From assembly GCA_028285035.1 (NCBI GenBank), contig JANQQF010000074.1, positions 1-44,504 of the forward strand: a DNA stretch of 44,504 nt. Direction: 5' to 3'. The notes under the pieces were generated by a model, which worked only from the letters and a program-made list of their open reading frames with translations, searched no databases and had not been told where the DNA came from. Each line of letters opens with the position of its first letter. Within the stretch, counting starts at the first letter, position 1. A program made the position numbers and the translations under genes. The DNA comes from Phycisphaerae bacterium. GTDB taxonomy: Bacteria > Chloroflexota > Anaerolineae > 4572-78 > J111. Below are positions 8,216 to 17,756 of this stretch, in pieces.

Positions 8216-8692
8216 ATGCCCGATATGTTAGTCAAACTCTATGAATTACCCCCGTTAGAATCTGCCTTGCAAGCACAGCAAGAGGCAGGCGTGACTGTAC
8301 GCCGTGCTCTGGCTTTGGAAAAGCGGCAGATGGTTGAATGGGTCGGAACAACCTTCCAGCCAAATTGGGCGAGTGAGTGTGAGGTCGCGTTTGCCCATCA
8401 GCCGATCGGCTGTTTTATTGCCGTTGAGGCGAACAAAATCGTCGGCTTTGCCTGCCACGATGCCACCTGTAAAAATTTCTTTGGGCCAACGGGAGTGAGT
8501 GAAACCCATCGAGGCCGAGGGATCGGCAAGGTGTTGTTACTCGCCTGTCTGCACGCAATGAAAGCCCAAGGCTACGGCTACGCAATCATCGGGTGGGTCG
8601 GACCAGCCGATTTCTATGCCAAAGCTGTCGGGGCTATTGAAATCGAGAACTCCGATCCAGGGGTCTATCGCGGCATATTGAAAGGTAATTAG
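8216..8692 (+). CDS. GNAT-family N-acetyltransferase
   Basis: This 158-aa protein has the acetyl-CoA-binding motif A of the GNAT fold, VSETHRGRGIGKVLLLACL, at about residues 97-115. The pyrophosphate-loop RGRGIG is preserved, and strands before and after match motifs D and B (VGFACHDATC, YAIIGWVGPADFYAKAVGA). It starts 26 nt after the permease gene and is probably in the same transcript. GNAT enzymes acetylate amines such as amino sugars, peptides and drugs. Acetylation of a glucosamine derivative would fit the cluster, but nothing in the sequence proves it. Confidence 0.85.
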   Translation: MPDMLVKLYELPPLESALQAQQEAGVTVRRALALEKRQMVEWVGTTFQPNWASECEVAFAHQPIGCFIAVEANKIVGFACHDATCKNFFGPTGVSETHRGRGIGKVLLLACLHAMKAQGYGYAIIGWVGPADFYAKAVGAIEIENSDPGVYRGILKGN

Positions 8693-8737
8693 TAATTGGT
8701 AAATGGTAGTTCGATAGGCTCAATAATTACCAATTAC
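8692..8737. repeat. Intergenic palindrome, GTAATTGGTAA family (copy 1)
   Basis: GTAATTGGTAA (8692-8702) pairs perfectly with TTACCAATTAC (8727-8737). It begins on the last base of the GNAT stop codon. The same core recurs at 14440-14481, so this is a dispersed element rather than a chance hairpin. Confidence 0.7.
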
Positions 8738-8791
8738 GGCTAGCTTAATCGCATTTAGGAAATAGCTACGGAATATAGGGATAACTACATC

Positions 8792-10411
8792 ATGAACATA
8801 CAACAGGCTATTGGCCAAAAAATGATGTTGCACTTTGAGGGGGCCGAGTTAACAGATGAACTTCTCGACACAATTTCTCAGCAGCATCTTGGCGGGTTTA
8901 CCTTCTTTCGGGGAATGGGCAACACGGAAAGTCCGGCACAAGTTCGAGCCTTGACCGCGGCCCTCCAAGCGACAGCCAAAGCTTCTGGTCAACCGCCCTT
9001 ACTCTTTGGCACGGACCAAGAAGGCGGGCAGTTGATGGCCATCGGAAACGGCACTACAGAATTCCCTGGCAATCTAGCCTTGGGGGCAACTGGATCGGCT
9101 GAGTTAAGCCAAAAAGTGGGGCACGCCCTTGGCTTAGAACTAGCTGCAATGGGGGTCAATATAAATTACGCCCCCGCCTGTGATGTCAATAGTAACCCAC
9201 AAAATCCAGTCATTGGCACCCGCTCATTTGGCGAGGATCCTGAATTGGTGGGGCGTTTGACCGCCGCAATGATCAAGGGATTGCAATCGGCGGGTATTGC
9301 TGCGACAGCTAAACACTTCCCAGGACATGGTGATACGGCCAACGACTCACATCATGGAGTTCCAATCATTCCCCATAATGAAGATCGTCTTAATCAAATT
9401 GAGTTACCCCCCTTTAAGGCCGCAATTGAGGCTGGCGTTCGACTTATGATGAACGGACACGTTGCTTTGCCTGCCCTACAAAACAGCCAACATCTCCCAG
9501 CCACCCTTTCACCACAAGTCGTACATCTATTGCGAGATAACCTTGGCTTTGAGGGTGTAACTATCACCGATTGCATGGATATGGGGGCCATTGAGCAAGG
9601 CTTGGGCTTGATTATTGATACAATTGCCGCGGCCAGAGCAGGAATGGATTTGCTTCTTTTCAAAGCCGAGCCTGAGATACAATGGCAAATTTACAAAAGC
9701 CTGAATCAGGCGGCCCAACGAGGCCTGTTGTCACAGAAAGAGGCGATGGCCTCTGCTAAGCGGATTTTGGCCCTCAAACAGTGGCTGGCTCAATCACCCC
9801 AGCCAGATTTAGCTGTTGTTGGTTGTACGGAACATCAAGCCTTAGCAAAAGACGTTGCCCAACAATCGATCACCTTGGTCCGAGATCAGGCAAATCTTCT
9901 GCCCCTTCATCTGCCAACCGAGGCCAAGATTGCCGTTGTCATCCCTGAATCAGTTGATCTCACCCCTGCTGATACATCATCTTACATCAAATGTACACTG
10001 CCCGATGAAATCCGTCGGCGGCATCGGTATGTCACCGAATTTATGGTTTCACAACAGCCTACGGATAATGACATCAGCGCCTTACGCGCTCAAGTCCAGA
10101 ATTTCGACCTAATTATTGTCGGCACCATCAACGCAAATGTTCAGACTAAACAAGCGGCAATGGTGAATGCCTTGCTAAAAATCGACACCCCCTTGATCGC
10201 CATCGCCCTTCGAATGCCCTACGACCTACAAGCGTATCCAACCGCACCAACCTATTTATGCACCTACAGCCTGCTGGCGCCATCGATGGAAGCTCTGGCT
10301 CAGGTAGTGTGGGGAGAAATTTCACCTCAAGGACAACTCCCGGTTTCAATTCCTGATCTCTATCCACTGAGGCATAGTCAAATGGAGTTAGAGGATGCTG
10401 TATATTTATAA
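8792..10411 (+). CDS. nagZ: Glycoside hydrolase family 3 beta-N-acetylhexosaminidase (NagZ-like)
   Basis: This 539-aa protein carries the GH3 TIM-barrel domain (about 1-320) with the NagZ signature [16 protein letters not shown] at 174-189. That signature includes the Asp185/His187 acid-base dyad specific to N-acetylhexosaminidases, and the nucleophile is Asp260 in [10 protein letters not shown] second alpha/beta domain follows (about 340-539), as in Gram-positive two-domain NagZ enzymes. No signal peptide is seen, so it acts in the cytoplasm. It releases GlcNAc from imported disaccharides such as GlcNAc-anhydroMurNAc or chitobiose. Its 3' end overlaps nagA by 17 nt. Confidence 0.9.
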   Translation: MNIQQAIGQKMMLHFEGAELTDELLDTISQQHLGGFTFFRGMGNTESPAQVRALTAALQATAKASGQPPLLFGTDQEGGQLMAIGNGTTEFPGNLALGATGSAELSQKVGHALGLELAAMGVNINYAPACDVNSNPQNPVIGTRSFGEDPELVGRLTAAMIKGLQSAGIAATAKHFPGHGDTANDSHHGVPIIPHNEDRLNQIELPPFKAAIEAGVRLMMNGHVALPALQNSQHLPATLSPQVVHLLRDNLGFEGVTITDCMDMGAIEQGLGLIIDTIAAARAGMDLLLFKAEPEIQWQIYKSLNQAAQRGLLSQKEAMASAKRILALKQWLAQSPQPDLAVVGCTEHQALAKDVAQQSITLVRDQANLLPLHLPTEAKIAVVIPESVDLTPADTSSYIKCTLPDEIRRRHRYVTEFMVSQQPTDNDISALRAQVQNFDLIIVGTINANVQTKQAAMVNALLKIDTPLIAIALRMPYDLQAYPTAPTYLCTYSLLAPSMEALAQVVWGEISPQGQLPVSIPDLYPLRHSQMELEDAVYL

Positions 10412-11555
10412 CGCCAAGCTTGTAACGCCCGACAAGGTGCTTGATGATCACGCCCTCGTTCTTGAGGGCAATCGGATCATCAAAATGGGGCCAACAGTAA
10501 ATGTGACCTGTCCCCCGGCCGCCAAAGTGATTGATGCGGCTGGCTTGTGGGTCACACCAGGTTTGATCGACTTACAACTCAACGGGGCCTTTGGGCACGA
10601 TTTTACGGCCAATCCAGAGACAATTTGGGCCGTTGCTCAGGGCTTGCCCCAATACGGCATCACATCCTTCTTACCAACCATCATCACCTCTCCCTTAGAG
10701 ACTGTAGCCGCAGCCCAAACCGTTGTCACTCAATCTCCAGAAACCGATTGGCAAGGGGCTATTCCCCTCGGGCTGCACGTGGAAGGCCCGTTTCTTAACC
10801 CAGCCAAAAAAGGTGCCCACAATCCAGCCCATTTACGCCTACCAACCCTCGAAGTCGTTGCAGATTGGTCTCCCAGCCAAGGGGTCCAGTTGGTAACGAT
10901 GGCCCCTGAATTATCAGGCGCATTGCCAGTCATCGAAGCCTTGGTTTCTCATGGCGTTGTGGTCAGTGCGGGGCACTCAATGGCAACATATGCTGAGGCT
11001 CAGACTGGATTTGAAGCAGGTATTCGCTATGGGACACACTTTTTTAATGCGATGCCATCGCTTCACCACCGCGAGCCAGGTTTGCCAGGTGCACTGCTCA
11101 TGAAAGCTGAGTTAACAGTTGGCCTCATCCCCGATGGCATCCACGTCCATCCCAGCTTGGTCAATCTCATTTGGCGAACAAAGGGGGCCAATCAGCTAAA
11201 TTTAGTCAGTGATGCCATGGCAGCGCTGGGAATGTCCCCAGGCCAATATCAAATCGGCGATCAAGCCGTCACCGTTACCAAAAATGATGCCCGACTGACC
11301 GATGGTACCCTAGCTGGCAGCATCTTGGCCCCAGATCAGGCGGTGCGAAATTTAATGGCATACACTGATTGTAGCTTCAGTGAAGCTATCACAACCATCA
11401 CGAAAACCCCAGCTACCCTTCTCAACATTTCATCTGACCGGGGTCAGCTTTTGGCTGGCAGTTTGGCCGATGTTGTTTTGTGGTCAGCCGAGTTTGAGGT
11501 AGTAATGACGATGGTTGAGGGGAAGATTGTGTTTCAGAATGAGTCGTGGCCATAA
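10395..11555 (+). CDS. nagA: N-acetylglucosamine-6-phosphate deacetylase
   Basis: This 386-aa amidohydrolase aligns closely with the known NagA layout. The metal ligands are Glu130 (HVEGPFLNP), His194 (SAGHSMA) and His215 (THFFNAM), and the catalytic Asp273 lies in [11 protein letters not shown]. The N-terminal DLQLNGAFG replaces the HxH of other amidohydrolases, as is usual for NagA. It converts GlcNAc-6-phosphate to glucosamine-6-phosphate and acetate in the cytoplasm. It starts inside the end of the GH3 gene with GGAG upstream, showing translational coupling. A GlcNAc kinase must supply the substrate, and no kinase gene is present here. Confidence 0.95.
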   Translation: MLYIYNAKLVTPDKVLDDHALVLEGNRIIKMGPTVNVTCPPAAKVIDAAGLWVTPGLIDLQLNGAFGHDFTANPETIWAVAQGLPQYGITSFLPTIITSPLETVAAAQTVVTQSPETDWQGAIPLGLHVEGPFLNPAKKGAHNPAHLRLPTLEVVADWSPSQGVQLVTMAPELSGALPVIEALVSHGVVVSAGHSMATYAEAQTGFEAGIRYGTHFFNAMPSLHHREPGLPGALLMKAELTVGLIPDGIHVHPSLVNLIWRTKGANQLNLVSDAMAALGMSPGQYQIGDQAVTVTKNDARLTDGTLAGSILAPDQAVRNLMAYTDCSFSEAITTITKTPATLLNISSDRGQLLAGSLADVVLWSAEFEVVMTMVEGKIVFQNESWP

Positions 11556-11585
11556 ATAAAGTATTGGCCTAAGCTCAACTTGGGC

Positions 11586-11702
11586 ATATCATTTCGAGGC
11601 GTCTTTTTGCCGAGAAATCCACCCGAATGTATGTTTGCCATTGAGCATTTGGGAAGATTTCTCTCTACACTCCACTTCGTTCCATTCCGTTCGAAATGAC
11701 AT
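11586..11702. mobile_element. MITE-like element with nested inverted repeats
   Basis: The ends ATATCATTTCGA and TCGAAATGACAT form terminal inverted repeats with one mismatch. Inside them GAGAAATC (11612-11619) is inverted as GATTTCTC (11656-11663). The word TCATTTCGA...GAGAAATC is of a type I recall as a common dispersed intergenic repeat in several bacterial phyla. It holds no ORF. It separates nagA from the SIS gene. Confidence 0.55.
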
Positions 11703-11739
11703 GTCCAAACGTAAGTTAAAATCAAGGACTTGCTCATAA

Positions 11740-12786
11740 ATGTTAAACCAAACAAATCTATATCAAGAAATTCATCAACAGCCAGCGGTATTGAACACGC
11801 TTCTGGCTGAGGAAAAAGCTGTAGTGCGGCAGTTAGCTGCGGCTATAAAAGCACGAAATATCAGTCAGGTGGTGATTGCGGCGCGAGGCACGAGTGATAA
11901 TGCGGGGCGCTATGCGCAATACCTCTTTGGGGCGATGAATCGACTGACCGTGGCCTTGGCTACACCAAGCCTCTTTTCGATTTATAATCAGCCCCCTCGT
12001 TTTGGCAATGCCTTGGTGTTAGGCATCAGCCAGAGTGGCAAAAGCCCAGACATCGTTTCGGTATTAGCCGAAGCCCGACGACAAGGAGCCTTAACCGCAG
12101 CCATCACCAATGTCCCGACCTCCGATTTGGCCCAGCCAGCCGATTTTGTTATCAATCAACAGGCTGGCCTTGAGCAGGCCGTAGCTGCGACCAAAACCTA
12201 CAGCAGCCAATTGGCCGCTATCGCCTTACTCAGTGCGACGTTAGCAGATGATCAGGCGATGCTGGAGCGCTTAACTCAAATTCCAAAGATCATTGAAACA
12301 ACATTAGGATTAAACACAGAGATTGGGCGAATGGCCGAACGGTATCGCTATATGCGCTATTGTGTGGTAATCGGTCGGGGGTACAACTACGCCACCGCAT
12401 TTGAGCTGGCCCTCAAACTCAAAGAACTGACCTACGTCATTGCCGAGCCATATAGCAGTGCTGATTTTCTGCACGGGCCGCTGGCCTTAATCGAACCCGG
12501 GTTTCCAGCCATTATCATTGCTCCATCTGGGATGATGCTACCCGAAACCCAAACATTTATCAACACCCTAAAAGATCGCCAAGCCGAAATTGTGACGATC
12601 AGCGATGATGCAGCAATCCATGATTTGGCTCGTATTCCAATCAAATTGCCACAGAATGTGCCTGAATGGCTCTCACCCCTGACGGCCATCATTCCCGGCC
12701 AGTTGTTCGCAATGCATCTCGCTCATGTTCGGGATTATGATCCAGACCAGCCGCGCGGAATACGGAAGGTCACGGAGACACGTTAA
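11740..12786 (+). CDS. SIS-domain aminosugar-phosphate isomerase/deaminase (NagB-II or AgaS-like)
   Basis: This 348-aa protein has two SIS domains and no glutaminase domain. The first contains [20 protein letters not shown] and the phosphosugar-binding [11 protein letters not shown]. The second contains [19 protein letters not shown] and [14 protein letters not shown]. The tail [14 protein letters not shown] matches the C-terminal motif of GlmS isomerase domains. In an operon with nagA and a hexosaminidase, the expected role is glucosamine-6-phosphate to fructose-6-phosphate plus ammonia, as shown for NagB-II enzymes. An AgaS-type galactosamine activity is the main alternative. A word like half of the ROK operator (GTAAGTTAA, 11711-11719) lies just upstream. 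Confidence 0.87.
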   Translation: MLNQTNLYQEIHQQPAVLNTLLAEEKAVVRQLAAAIKARNISQVVIAARGTSDNAGRYAQYLFGAMNRLTVALATPSLFSIYNQPPRFGNALVLGISQSGKSPDIVSVLAEARRQGALTAAITNVPTSDLAQPADFVINQQAGLEQAVAATKTYSSQLAAIALLSATLADDQAMLERLTQIPKIIETTLGLNTEIGRMAERYRYMRYCVVIGRGYNYATAFELALKLKELTYVIAEPYSSADFLHGPLALIEPGFPAIIIAPSGMMLPETQTFINTLKDRQAEIVTISDDAAIHDLARIPIKLPQNVPEWLSPLTAIIPGQLFAMHLAHVRDYDPDQPRGIRKVTETR

Positions 12787-12819
12787 AGTTGTTTAAGAAG
12801 GGGTTTGAAAGTTTACTAG

Positions 12820-12898
12820 GTCCACAAATGCACACAGATGGACACAGATATTTATAAATTTTTAATTCCATCTGTGTAATCTGTGTTTATCTGTGGAC
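12820..12898. repeat. Long intergenic hairpin of ACAGAT repeats
   Basis: The left arm (12820-12849) and right arm (12870-12898) each contain three roughly 10-nt repeats of the type ACAGATnnAC. They can pair over nearly their full length, from GTCCAC to GTGGAC, with few mismatches around an AT-rich loop. It lies between the convergent SIS gene and gatA and may end both transcripts, but it has no U-tract. Confidence 0.7.
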
Positions 12899-12920
12899 AG
12901 TCTTATCTATAAACAAGGGT

Positions 12921-14378
12921 CTAAATTGTCGGCTTCATCGTGTGCCATTCGGTGGCTTGTTCATACTGATAGCCAACCTGCAGCACCTTGCTCTCACCGA
13001 GGGCAGGGCCGATGATTTGCAGACCAACCGGCATATCATTAGCAAAGCCACAGGGCACAGACAAGCCGCAGTTGCCCGCCAGATTGAGCATCACGGTCAA
13101 AACATCAACCAGATACATCTGGAGCGGGTCATCGGTTTTAGAGCCAATCTCAAAGGCCACGTCGGGTACGGTGGGAGCCACCATTACATCGACATCCTCG
13201 AAAGCCTTTTCAAAATCACGCCGAACAAGCGTACGCACCTGCTGGGCTTTAATGTAGTAGGCATCATAGTAGCCCGCCGAGAGGGCGTAGGTGCCGAGCA
13301 TAATCCGGCGTTTAACCTCGGGGCCGAGGCCAGCTTCGCGGGTTTCGCGATAGGTGGCCCACATATCCTCGCCATCAACACGGAGACCGTAGCGAACGCC
13401 GTCATAACGAGAGAGGTTGGCCGAGGCTTCAGCAGTCACGATCATATAGTAAGCGGCAATTCCATATTTGAAGTTGGGTAAGGAAACCTCAACGATTTCG
13501 CCTCCCAGCGCCCCCATCTTTTCAATCGCCGTTCGCACCGCACTTTCAGTGCCTGAGTCCAGCCCTTCAACAAAGAACTCCTTGGGCACTCCAATCTTGA
13601 CCCCTTTTAGGCTGTCGCCCTGTTTCATCTCTGTCACGTAATCAGGCACAGGGGCATTGATGGTTGTAGAATCGAGCGGGTCGTGGCCAGCAATACCACC
13701 GATGAGAATGGCAGCATCTTCGACATCTTTGGTGAGAGGACCGATTTGATCGAGGGAAGAGCCGTGGGCGATGGCCCCGTAGCGACTGACGCGACCGTAT
13801 GTTGGCTTAAGACCAACAAGACCACAGAATGAGGCGGGCTGGCGAATACTGCCGCCGGTATCCGTACCAAGTGTACCTAGCGCTTCATCAGCAGCCACTG
13901 CAGCGGCACTGCCACCACTACTCCCCCCAGGCACTCGGTTAAGATTCCACGGATTCTTGGTCAACTTATAGGCCGAATATTCGGTCGAGCTGCCCATCGT
14001 AAATTCATCGGTGTTGGTCTTACCCAAAAAAACCGCCCCAGCTTCACGCAATTTGCGAACTGTGGTGGCGTCGTAGGGGGGGATATAACCACCGAGAATT
14101 TTAGAGCCAGCTGTTGTTTGGATGCCTTGGGTGGTGATGGCATCTTTGATGCCGAGCGGAATACCGAGCAAGGGTCGATCTTCGCCTGTCGCTCGACGTT
14201 CATCGGCCATCCGCGCCATAAACAGAGCCACATCTTCCTCAATTGAAATGTAGGCCCCAACTTTATCTTCGACCGCAGCGATGCGCTCCAACACGCTCTC
14301 GGTCAATTCCGTCGAGCTAATTTCCCCGCTGCGCAATTTTTCTTGTGCTTCATGAATGGTTAATTCGTACAGTTCCAA
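12921..14378 (-). CDS. gatA: Aspartyl/glutamyl-tRNA amidotransferase subunit A
   Basis: This amidase-signature protein has the Ser-Ser-Lys triad: Lys in [12 protein letters not shown] and the Gly/Ser-rich [16 protein letters not shown] with the following [13 protein letters not shown]. It liberates ammonia from glutamine and passes it to GatB for transamidation of Asp-tRNA(Asn) or Glu-tRNA(Gln). I favour a TTG start at 14378, 7 nt after GGAG, which gives 485 aa beginning [12 protein letters not shown] as in other GatA proteins. An ATG at 14402 would add 8 residues but lacks a ribosome-binding site. gatC lies upstream on the same strand; gatB is not in the window. Confidence 0.93.
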   Translation of the reverse strand: MELYELTIHEAQEKLRSGEISSTELTESVLERIAAVEDKVGAYISIEEDVALFMARMADERRATGEDRPLLGIPLGIKDAITTQGIQTTAGSKILGGYIPPYDATTVRKLREAGAVFLGKTNTDEFTMGSSTEYSAYKLTKNPWNLNRVPGGSSGGSAAAVAADEALGTLGTDTGGSIRQPASFCGLVGLKPTYGRVSRYGAIAHGSSLDQIGPLTKDVEDAAILIGGIAGHDPLDSTTINAPVPDYVTEMKQGDSLKGVKIGVPKEFFVEGLDSGTESAVRTAIEKMGALGGEIVEVSLPNFKYGIAAYYMIVTAEASANLSRYDGVRYGLRVDGEDMWATYRETREAGLGPEVKRRIMLGTYALSAGYYDAYYIKAQQVRTLVRRDFEKAFEDVDVMVAPTVPDVAFEIGSKTDDPLQMYLVDVLTVMLNLAGNCGLSVPCGFANDMPVGLQIIGPALGESKVLQVGYQYEQATEWHTMKPTI

Positions 14379-14439
14379 TGGTTGTCTCCAAAATGTGGTC
14401 ATATCTTTTTGGGCGTTTGTCGTGGATAAATAGTAAACG

Positions 14440-14481
14440 GTAATTGGTAATCGTCGCTTCGTTTACTTAATTACCAATTAC
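14440..14481. repeat. Intergenic palindrome, GTAATTGGTAA family (copy 2)
   Basis: GTAATTGGTAAT (14440-14451) pairs perfectly with ATTACCAATTAC (14470-14481), with extra related words on both sides (TAGTAAACG, TATTTACCG). It lies in the gap between gatC and gatA. It shares its core with the hairpin at 8692-8737. Confidence 0.7.
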
Positions 14482-14550
14482 TATTTACCGTTGCTCCTCA
14501 TTCCCATCACAACATCAACTCTTTGTATTCTAAAATCCATAAAAACGCAT

Positions 14551-14838
14551 TTAATCCAACACCGCCCGCACCCGGAACTGTCCATCATCTGAGTCCGGGG
14601 CGTTAGCTAGTGCATCTTCATTATCAAGTGAACCCATTTCCACATCGCCACGCATCACGTTGCTCAGAGGCAAGGGGCTAGCGGAAGGAGGCACGTCGGT
14701 GGTATCGACTTGTTGTAAAATTTGGGCGTATTCCAAAATATCGGAAAGCTGGGCCTGAAACATTGTCTTTTCCTCATCACTGAGGGTCAGCTTGGCCAGC
14801 TCTGCAATCGTTTCAACTTCTTCAAGACTAATCGTCAT
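14551..14838 (-). CDS. gatC: Aspartyl/glutamyl-tRNA amidotransferase subunit C
   Basis: This 95-aa protein has the normal GatC length and layout: VETIAELAKLTLSDEEKTMFQ at the N-terminus, then QLSDILEYAQILQQVDT, a DVPPSASPLPL linker, and a C-terminal FRVRAVLD. GatC wraps around GatA and helps assemble the GatCAB complex. GGAG precedes the ATG. It is the first gene of a gatC-gatA pair interrupted by a 150-nt spacer that contains a dispersed palindrome. Confidence 0.92.
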   Translation of the reverse strand: MTISLEEVETIAELAKLTLSDEEKTMFQAQLSDILEYAQILQQVDTTDVPPSASPLPLSNVMRGDVEMGSLDNEDALANAPDSDDGQFRVRAVLD

Positions 14839-14916
14839 AACAGCATCTCCAAATAAAATTCCCGCCCATGATAGTTGGGTGGGAGTTGATTGCGCAAATC
14901 ATTATCAGCGATATTT

Positions 14917-15115
14917 TGGAAGACTGGAAGTGAGGAAGGTTGGAAGATTGGGGAGAAAAAGATTAACTTAGGTATCCATCTTCCACATCCTAGAAAAAAG
15001 TGAGGTTCAATGTATAAAGCAGGTGCCCAAACTGAGTTTGAGTACCATTCAAAACCTATCCTGTTCCTAAAAAAGGGCCAATATAAAACCAAACCACCCT
15101 TCCACCCTTCCAGCT
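14917..15115. repeat. Intergenic cluster of GGAAG/CTTCC words
   Basis: A purine-rich run of GGAAGnnTGG-type words (14917-14951) is followed by CCATCTTCCACATCC (14976-14990) and by two CACCCTTCCA-like words next to the permease stop. TGGAAGAT (14941-14948) can pair with ATCTTCCA (14978-14985). This is looser than the other hairpins but has the same style. It lies between the FtsX-type gene and gatC. Confidence 0.45.
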
Positions 15116-17518
15116 TTATTGATACGCCAAACTCTCGCGCACGCTAATCCGTGTCGCGCCACGTGCGGGGAGCCAACTGGCAGCAACAGATAAGACCGTA
15201 ATCATAGCCAGCCAGATCAAGGCCCCATATGGGGTGTAGGCGTAAATGATTTCGGCCTGGACGACGGTACCGAGCGCTTGGGTCATCAAGTAGCCCGCCG
15301 GGATGCTGAGCGGGATGGCGATGAGCCAGCTAAGCCAGCCCAAAGTCAGGCCCTCGCCGATAAAGAGGATGGCGATAGTCCAAGAGGTCGCTCCGGTGGC
15401 CCGCATTACACCGATTTCACGGGTGCGCTCCAGCACGCTCAAGGAGAGCATTCCACTTAGGGCAAATGCACCAACCACCCCCATAATCACAGCTACACTG
15501 GCTAGCAGGGTGATGATCACCCCAAAGTTAGCACGAATTTGGGTGGCTAGCTCAGTGGCGGTGTCGCGGGGAAAGACGCCTTGTGGATCGAGATCAAGTT
15601 GATATTCATCAAAATAAGCTCGCAAATGACTAGCCGCCAGAACCTCACTCGGGCCATCATCCTGCACCGTTTGAATCCAGATCGTACTGGCCTTACCAAC
15701 GCTGTTTGACTCACGGAGCAGGGTCTCTCGGGGGACGTAGGCGTTGTTGGGCACAACCGGATCAAACATCAGGCCGACAACGGTCCAGCGAGAATCACCA
15801 TACAGGTTTTGGTTTAGAATAATCTGATCGCCAACCTCAGCCCCGATATCTGCGGCCAATTCCTGATTGAGGATAATGGCGTAGCTGTCCCACGGCTCAA
15901 GCCAACGCCCACCACGAAGCTGAGGACCATAAAGCTCGGTGGGGAGCGGCACGCCAAACAGGAGGGCGGTCTCATCATCGTTGGTTTCGGGTTGTCCGGC
16001 TGGACGCAGCGTGGCTTGCCCCAAGGCCCACATCTCCACAGCCTTAACCTCGGGGTGGGCGATGGCCAAATTCTCGACCTCATGAATACGTTCCGGGTCT
16101 TTGAAGGTTAAGCTGACGTTATAGCGTAGAATATCAAAGAGGGCTTCCTCAAAGGTATAGATTGTTGAGTCACGCACACTCATCACCATCACAAAGATCA
16201 AGCCGCTACCGACCAACGTCATTTGGGTCAAAATTACCCGACCTCGATTGCGGAAGGTGTTATTGAGCATCAGCAGAATCAGCCGCGAGACGTGTTGTAA
16301 CTTAGCCAGCCAGCGGCTGAGTGGGCCCGAGTCCGTATTCAAGCCATAGGTCGAAATCGCCTCTCGTACGGTAATTCTAGCGCCCGTAAAGATAGGCACC
16401 AGCGAGGTAATCAACGGCGCGAGCAAACAAATGCCGATTTGAACCGACACTGCCATCATTGAAATCGAAAATGGAACATTTTGAATGTTGAAGGCACCGA
16501 GTAGAAAGCTAGCCAGACCATAGCCCCCTAAAGCACCGAGAGGAATGGCAATCAGTAAGGCGAGCAGTCCGTAGATCAAGACCGTGACCAAATAGACTCG
16601 CAAGATTTGGTTGACCCGACCACCAACAGCCTTCATCACCCCGATTTGATTAACCTGTTGGGTGACCAACGCTTTGATCGTGTTGTAAACCAGTAACAAG
16701 CCTAAAATCAAGGTCAACACAGCCATAATCCCCATCAAGAAGAAAAGACCATCCATAATATCTTGGAAGGCATGCTTTTCAGGGCTAGTAACTCGCGGCG
16801 GAAAATCAAGGCCAAAGGCTTCAAAATCTAACTTCTCCAGTCGATCTTCCAGCCGATTAGCCAAATCGGTTGCAGTCGCTTCATCATAGGTTGGCATCCC
16901 AGCCAAGATACGATTGAAATCACGATCTCCTGTCAGGTCGCCAAAATAGTCACGGGTGGTGTATAGCTGCAAATTGCCCCCAAAGGCGGGCGGATTGGCC
17001 AAGGGATTAAATACCACGCCATCAATCTGTACCTGATATTCGCGATCATCGATGCGCACATAAATCTGTTGGCCTGCGGTCACATTAAAGTAGGCGTCCG
17101 AGCCTTGCTCAACAGCAAAGCTTTTTTTGGTGGGCCAAGCCCCATCGACCAAGCTTACTTTGGCGTAGGTCTGATCTTCGTAATCATCACGGGCAATCAA
17201 TCCAGCTGGGGACCATTCATCGGTTGGGCTTAGACGCCACTCGATGTTTGTTGTCGCGTACCCATCCACATCCTCCACCCCGCGCAAGCCAGCCAAGGCG
17301 TCCAACGTTTCATCATCAACCGCTGGCTCAACAGCTAGGTTGATGGTTGAGGGGGCGGAGTCGAGCCACACCTGGCTCAGACTCTGCCGAATTAACGCGC
17401 TACCGCCAATGATCATCCCTACGGCAAAAGCGCCCATGGCAATGATCATGACAACCTGAAGCGTACGACTTTTGTTGTGCCAGATATCATGCCAAATTTT
17501 ATATTGAACAACACCCAT
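15116..17518 (-). CDS. FtsX/MacB-type ABC transporter permease
   Basis: This 800-aa permease has a duplicated FtsX-like architecture. An N-terminal membrane helix (VVMIIAMGAFAVGMIIGG) leads to an extracytoplasmic domain (about 45-240) and three helices (about 255-390). A second long helix and extracytoplasmic domain follow, then three C-terminal helices ending in SWLPARGATRISVRESLAYQ. MacB, LolCE and similar mechanotransmission ABC systems share this plan. I chose ATG 17518 because AAGGAG lies just upstream; an in-frame upstream start would add 11 residues. It is divergent from an ABC ATPase and ABC-2 permease pair. Its own ATPase is not adjacent on the same strand, so the plus-strand ATPase could serve it, though that ATPase is more like an ABC-2 exporter subunit. 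Confidence 0.88.
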   Translation of the reverse strand: MGVVQYKIWHDIWHNKSRTLQVVMIIAMGAFAVGMIIGGSALIRQSLSQVWLDSAPSTINLAVEPAVDDETLDALAGLRGVEDVDGYATTNIEWRLSPTDEWSPAGLIARDDYEDQTYAKVSLVDGAWPTKKSFAVEQGSDAYFNVTAGQQIYVRIDDREYQVQIDGVVFNPLANPPAFGGNLQLYTTRDYFGDLTGDRDFNRILAGMPTYDEATATDLANRLEDRLEKLDFEAFGLDFPPRVTSPEKHAFQDIMDGLFFLMGIMAVLTLILGLLLVYNTIKALVTQQVNQIGVMKAVGGRVNQILRVYLVTVLIYGLLALLIAIPLGALGGYGLASFLLGAFNIQNVPFSISMMAVSVQIGICLLAPLITSLVPIFTGARITVREAISTYGLNTDSGPLSRWLAKLQHVSRLILLMLNNTFRNRGRVILTQMTLVGSGLIFVMVMSVRDSTIYTFEEALFDILRYNVSLTFKDPERIHEVENLAIAHPEVKAVEMWALGQATLRPAGQPETNDDETALLFGVPLPTELYGPQLRGGRWLEPWDSYAIILNQELAADIGAEVGDQIILNQNLYGDSRWTVVGLMFDPVVPNNAYVPRETLLRESNSVGKASTIWIQTVQDDGPSEVLAASHLRAYFDEYQLDLDPQGVFPRDTATELATQIRANFGVIITLLASVAVIMGVVGAFALSGMLSLSVLERTREIGVMRATGATSWTIAILFIGEGLTLGWLSWLIAIPLSIPAGYLMTQALGTVVQAEIIYAYTPYGALIWLAMITVLSVAASWLPARGATRISVRESLAYQ

Positions 17519-17655
17519 TGAGTTTCTCCTTGGTGTTCGATAGTATTTCAATTGATTATTCTTATTCTACCGAATAACCCGCACGCGCTTCATCCATCGA
17601 AAGTGGTAACGGATGGTGTAAGGGGGTTGATTTTTCTACCAACCAAATAAACCAA

Positions 17656-17684
17656 TTGCCTGCCCTTTGGCTTTCGTGTAAAAT
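17656..17684 (+). promoter_or_regulatory. Sigma70-type promoter of the ABC exporter pair
   Basis: TTGCCT, a 17-nt spacer and TAAAAT precede the ATPase gene, leaving a leader of about 65 nt. Confidence 0.5.
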
Positions 17685-17756
17685 CAACGCAACTGTAGTA
17701 ACCCTCATTATTCCACAGCAAAATTCAAGCAACAGTCTGCTCAAGGAGGAGTAAAT

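Noticed and set aside
12942..13481. Plus-strand 179-codon frame within gatA
   Set aside because: It is antisense to the conserved GatA sequence and has no ribosome-binding site or recognisable motif.
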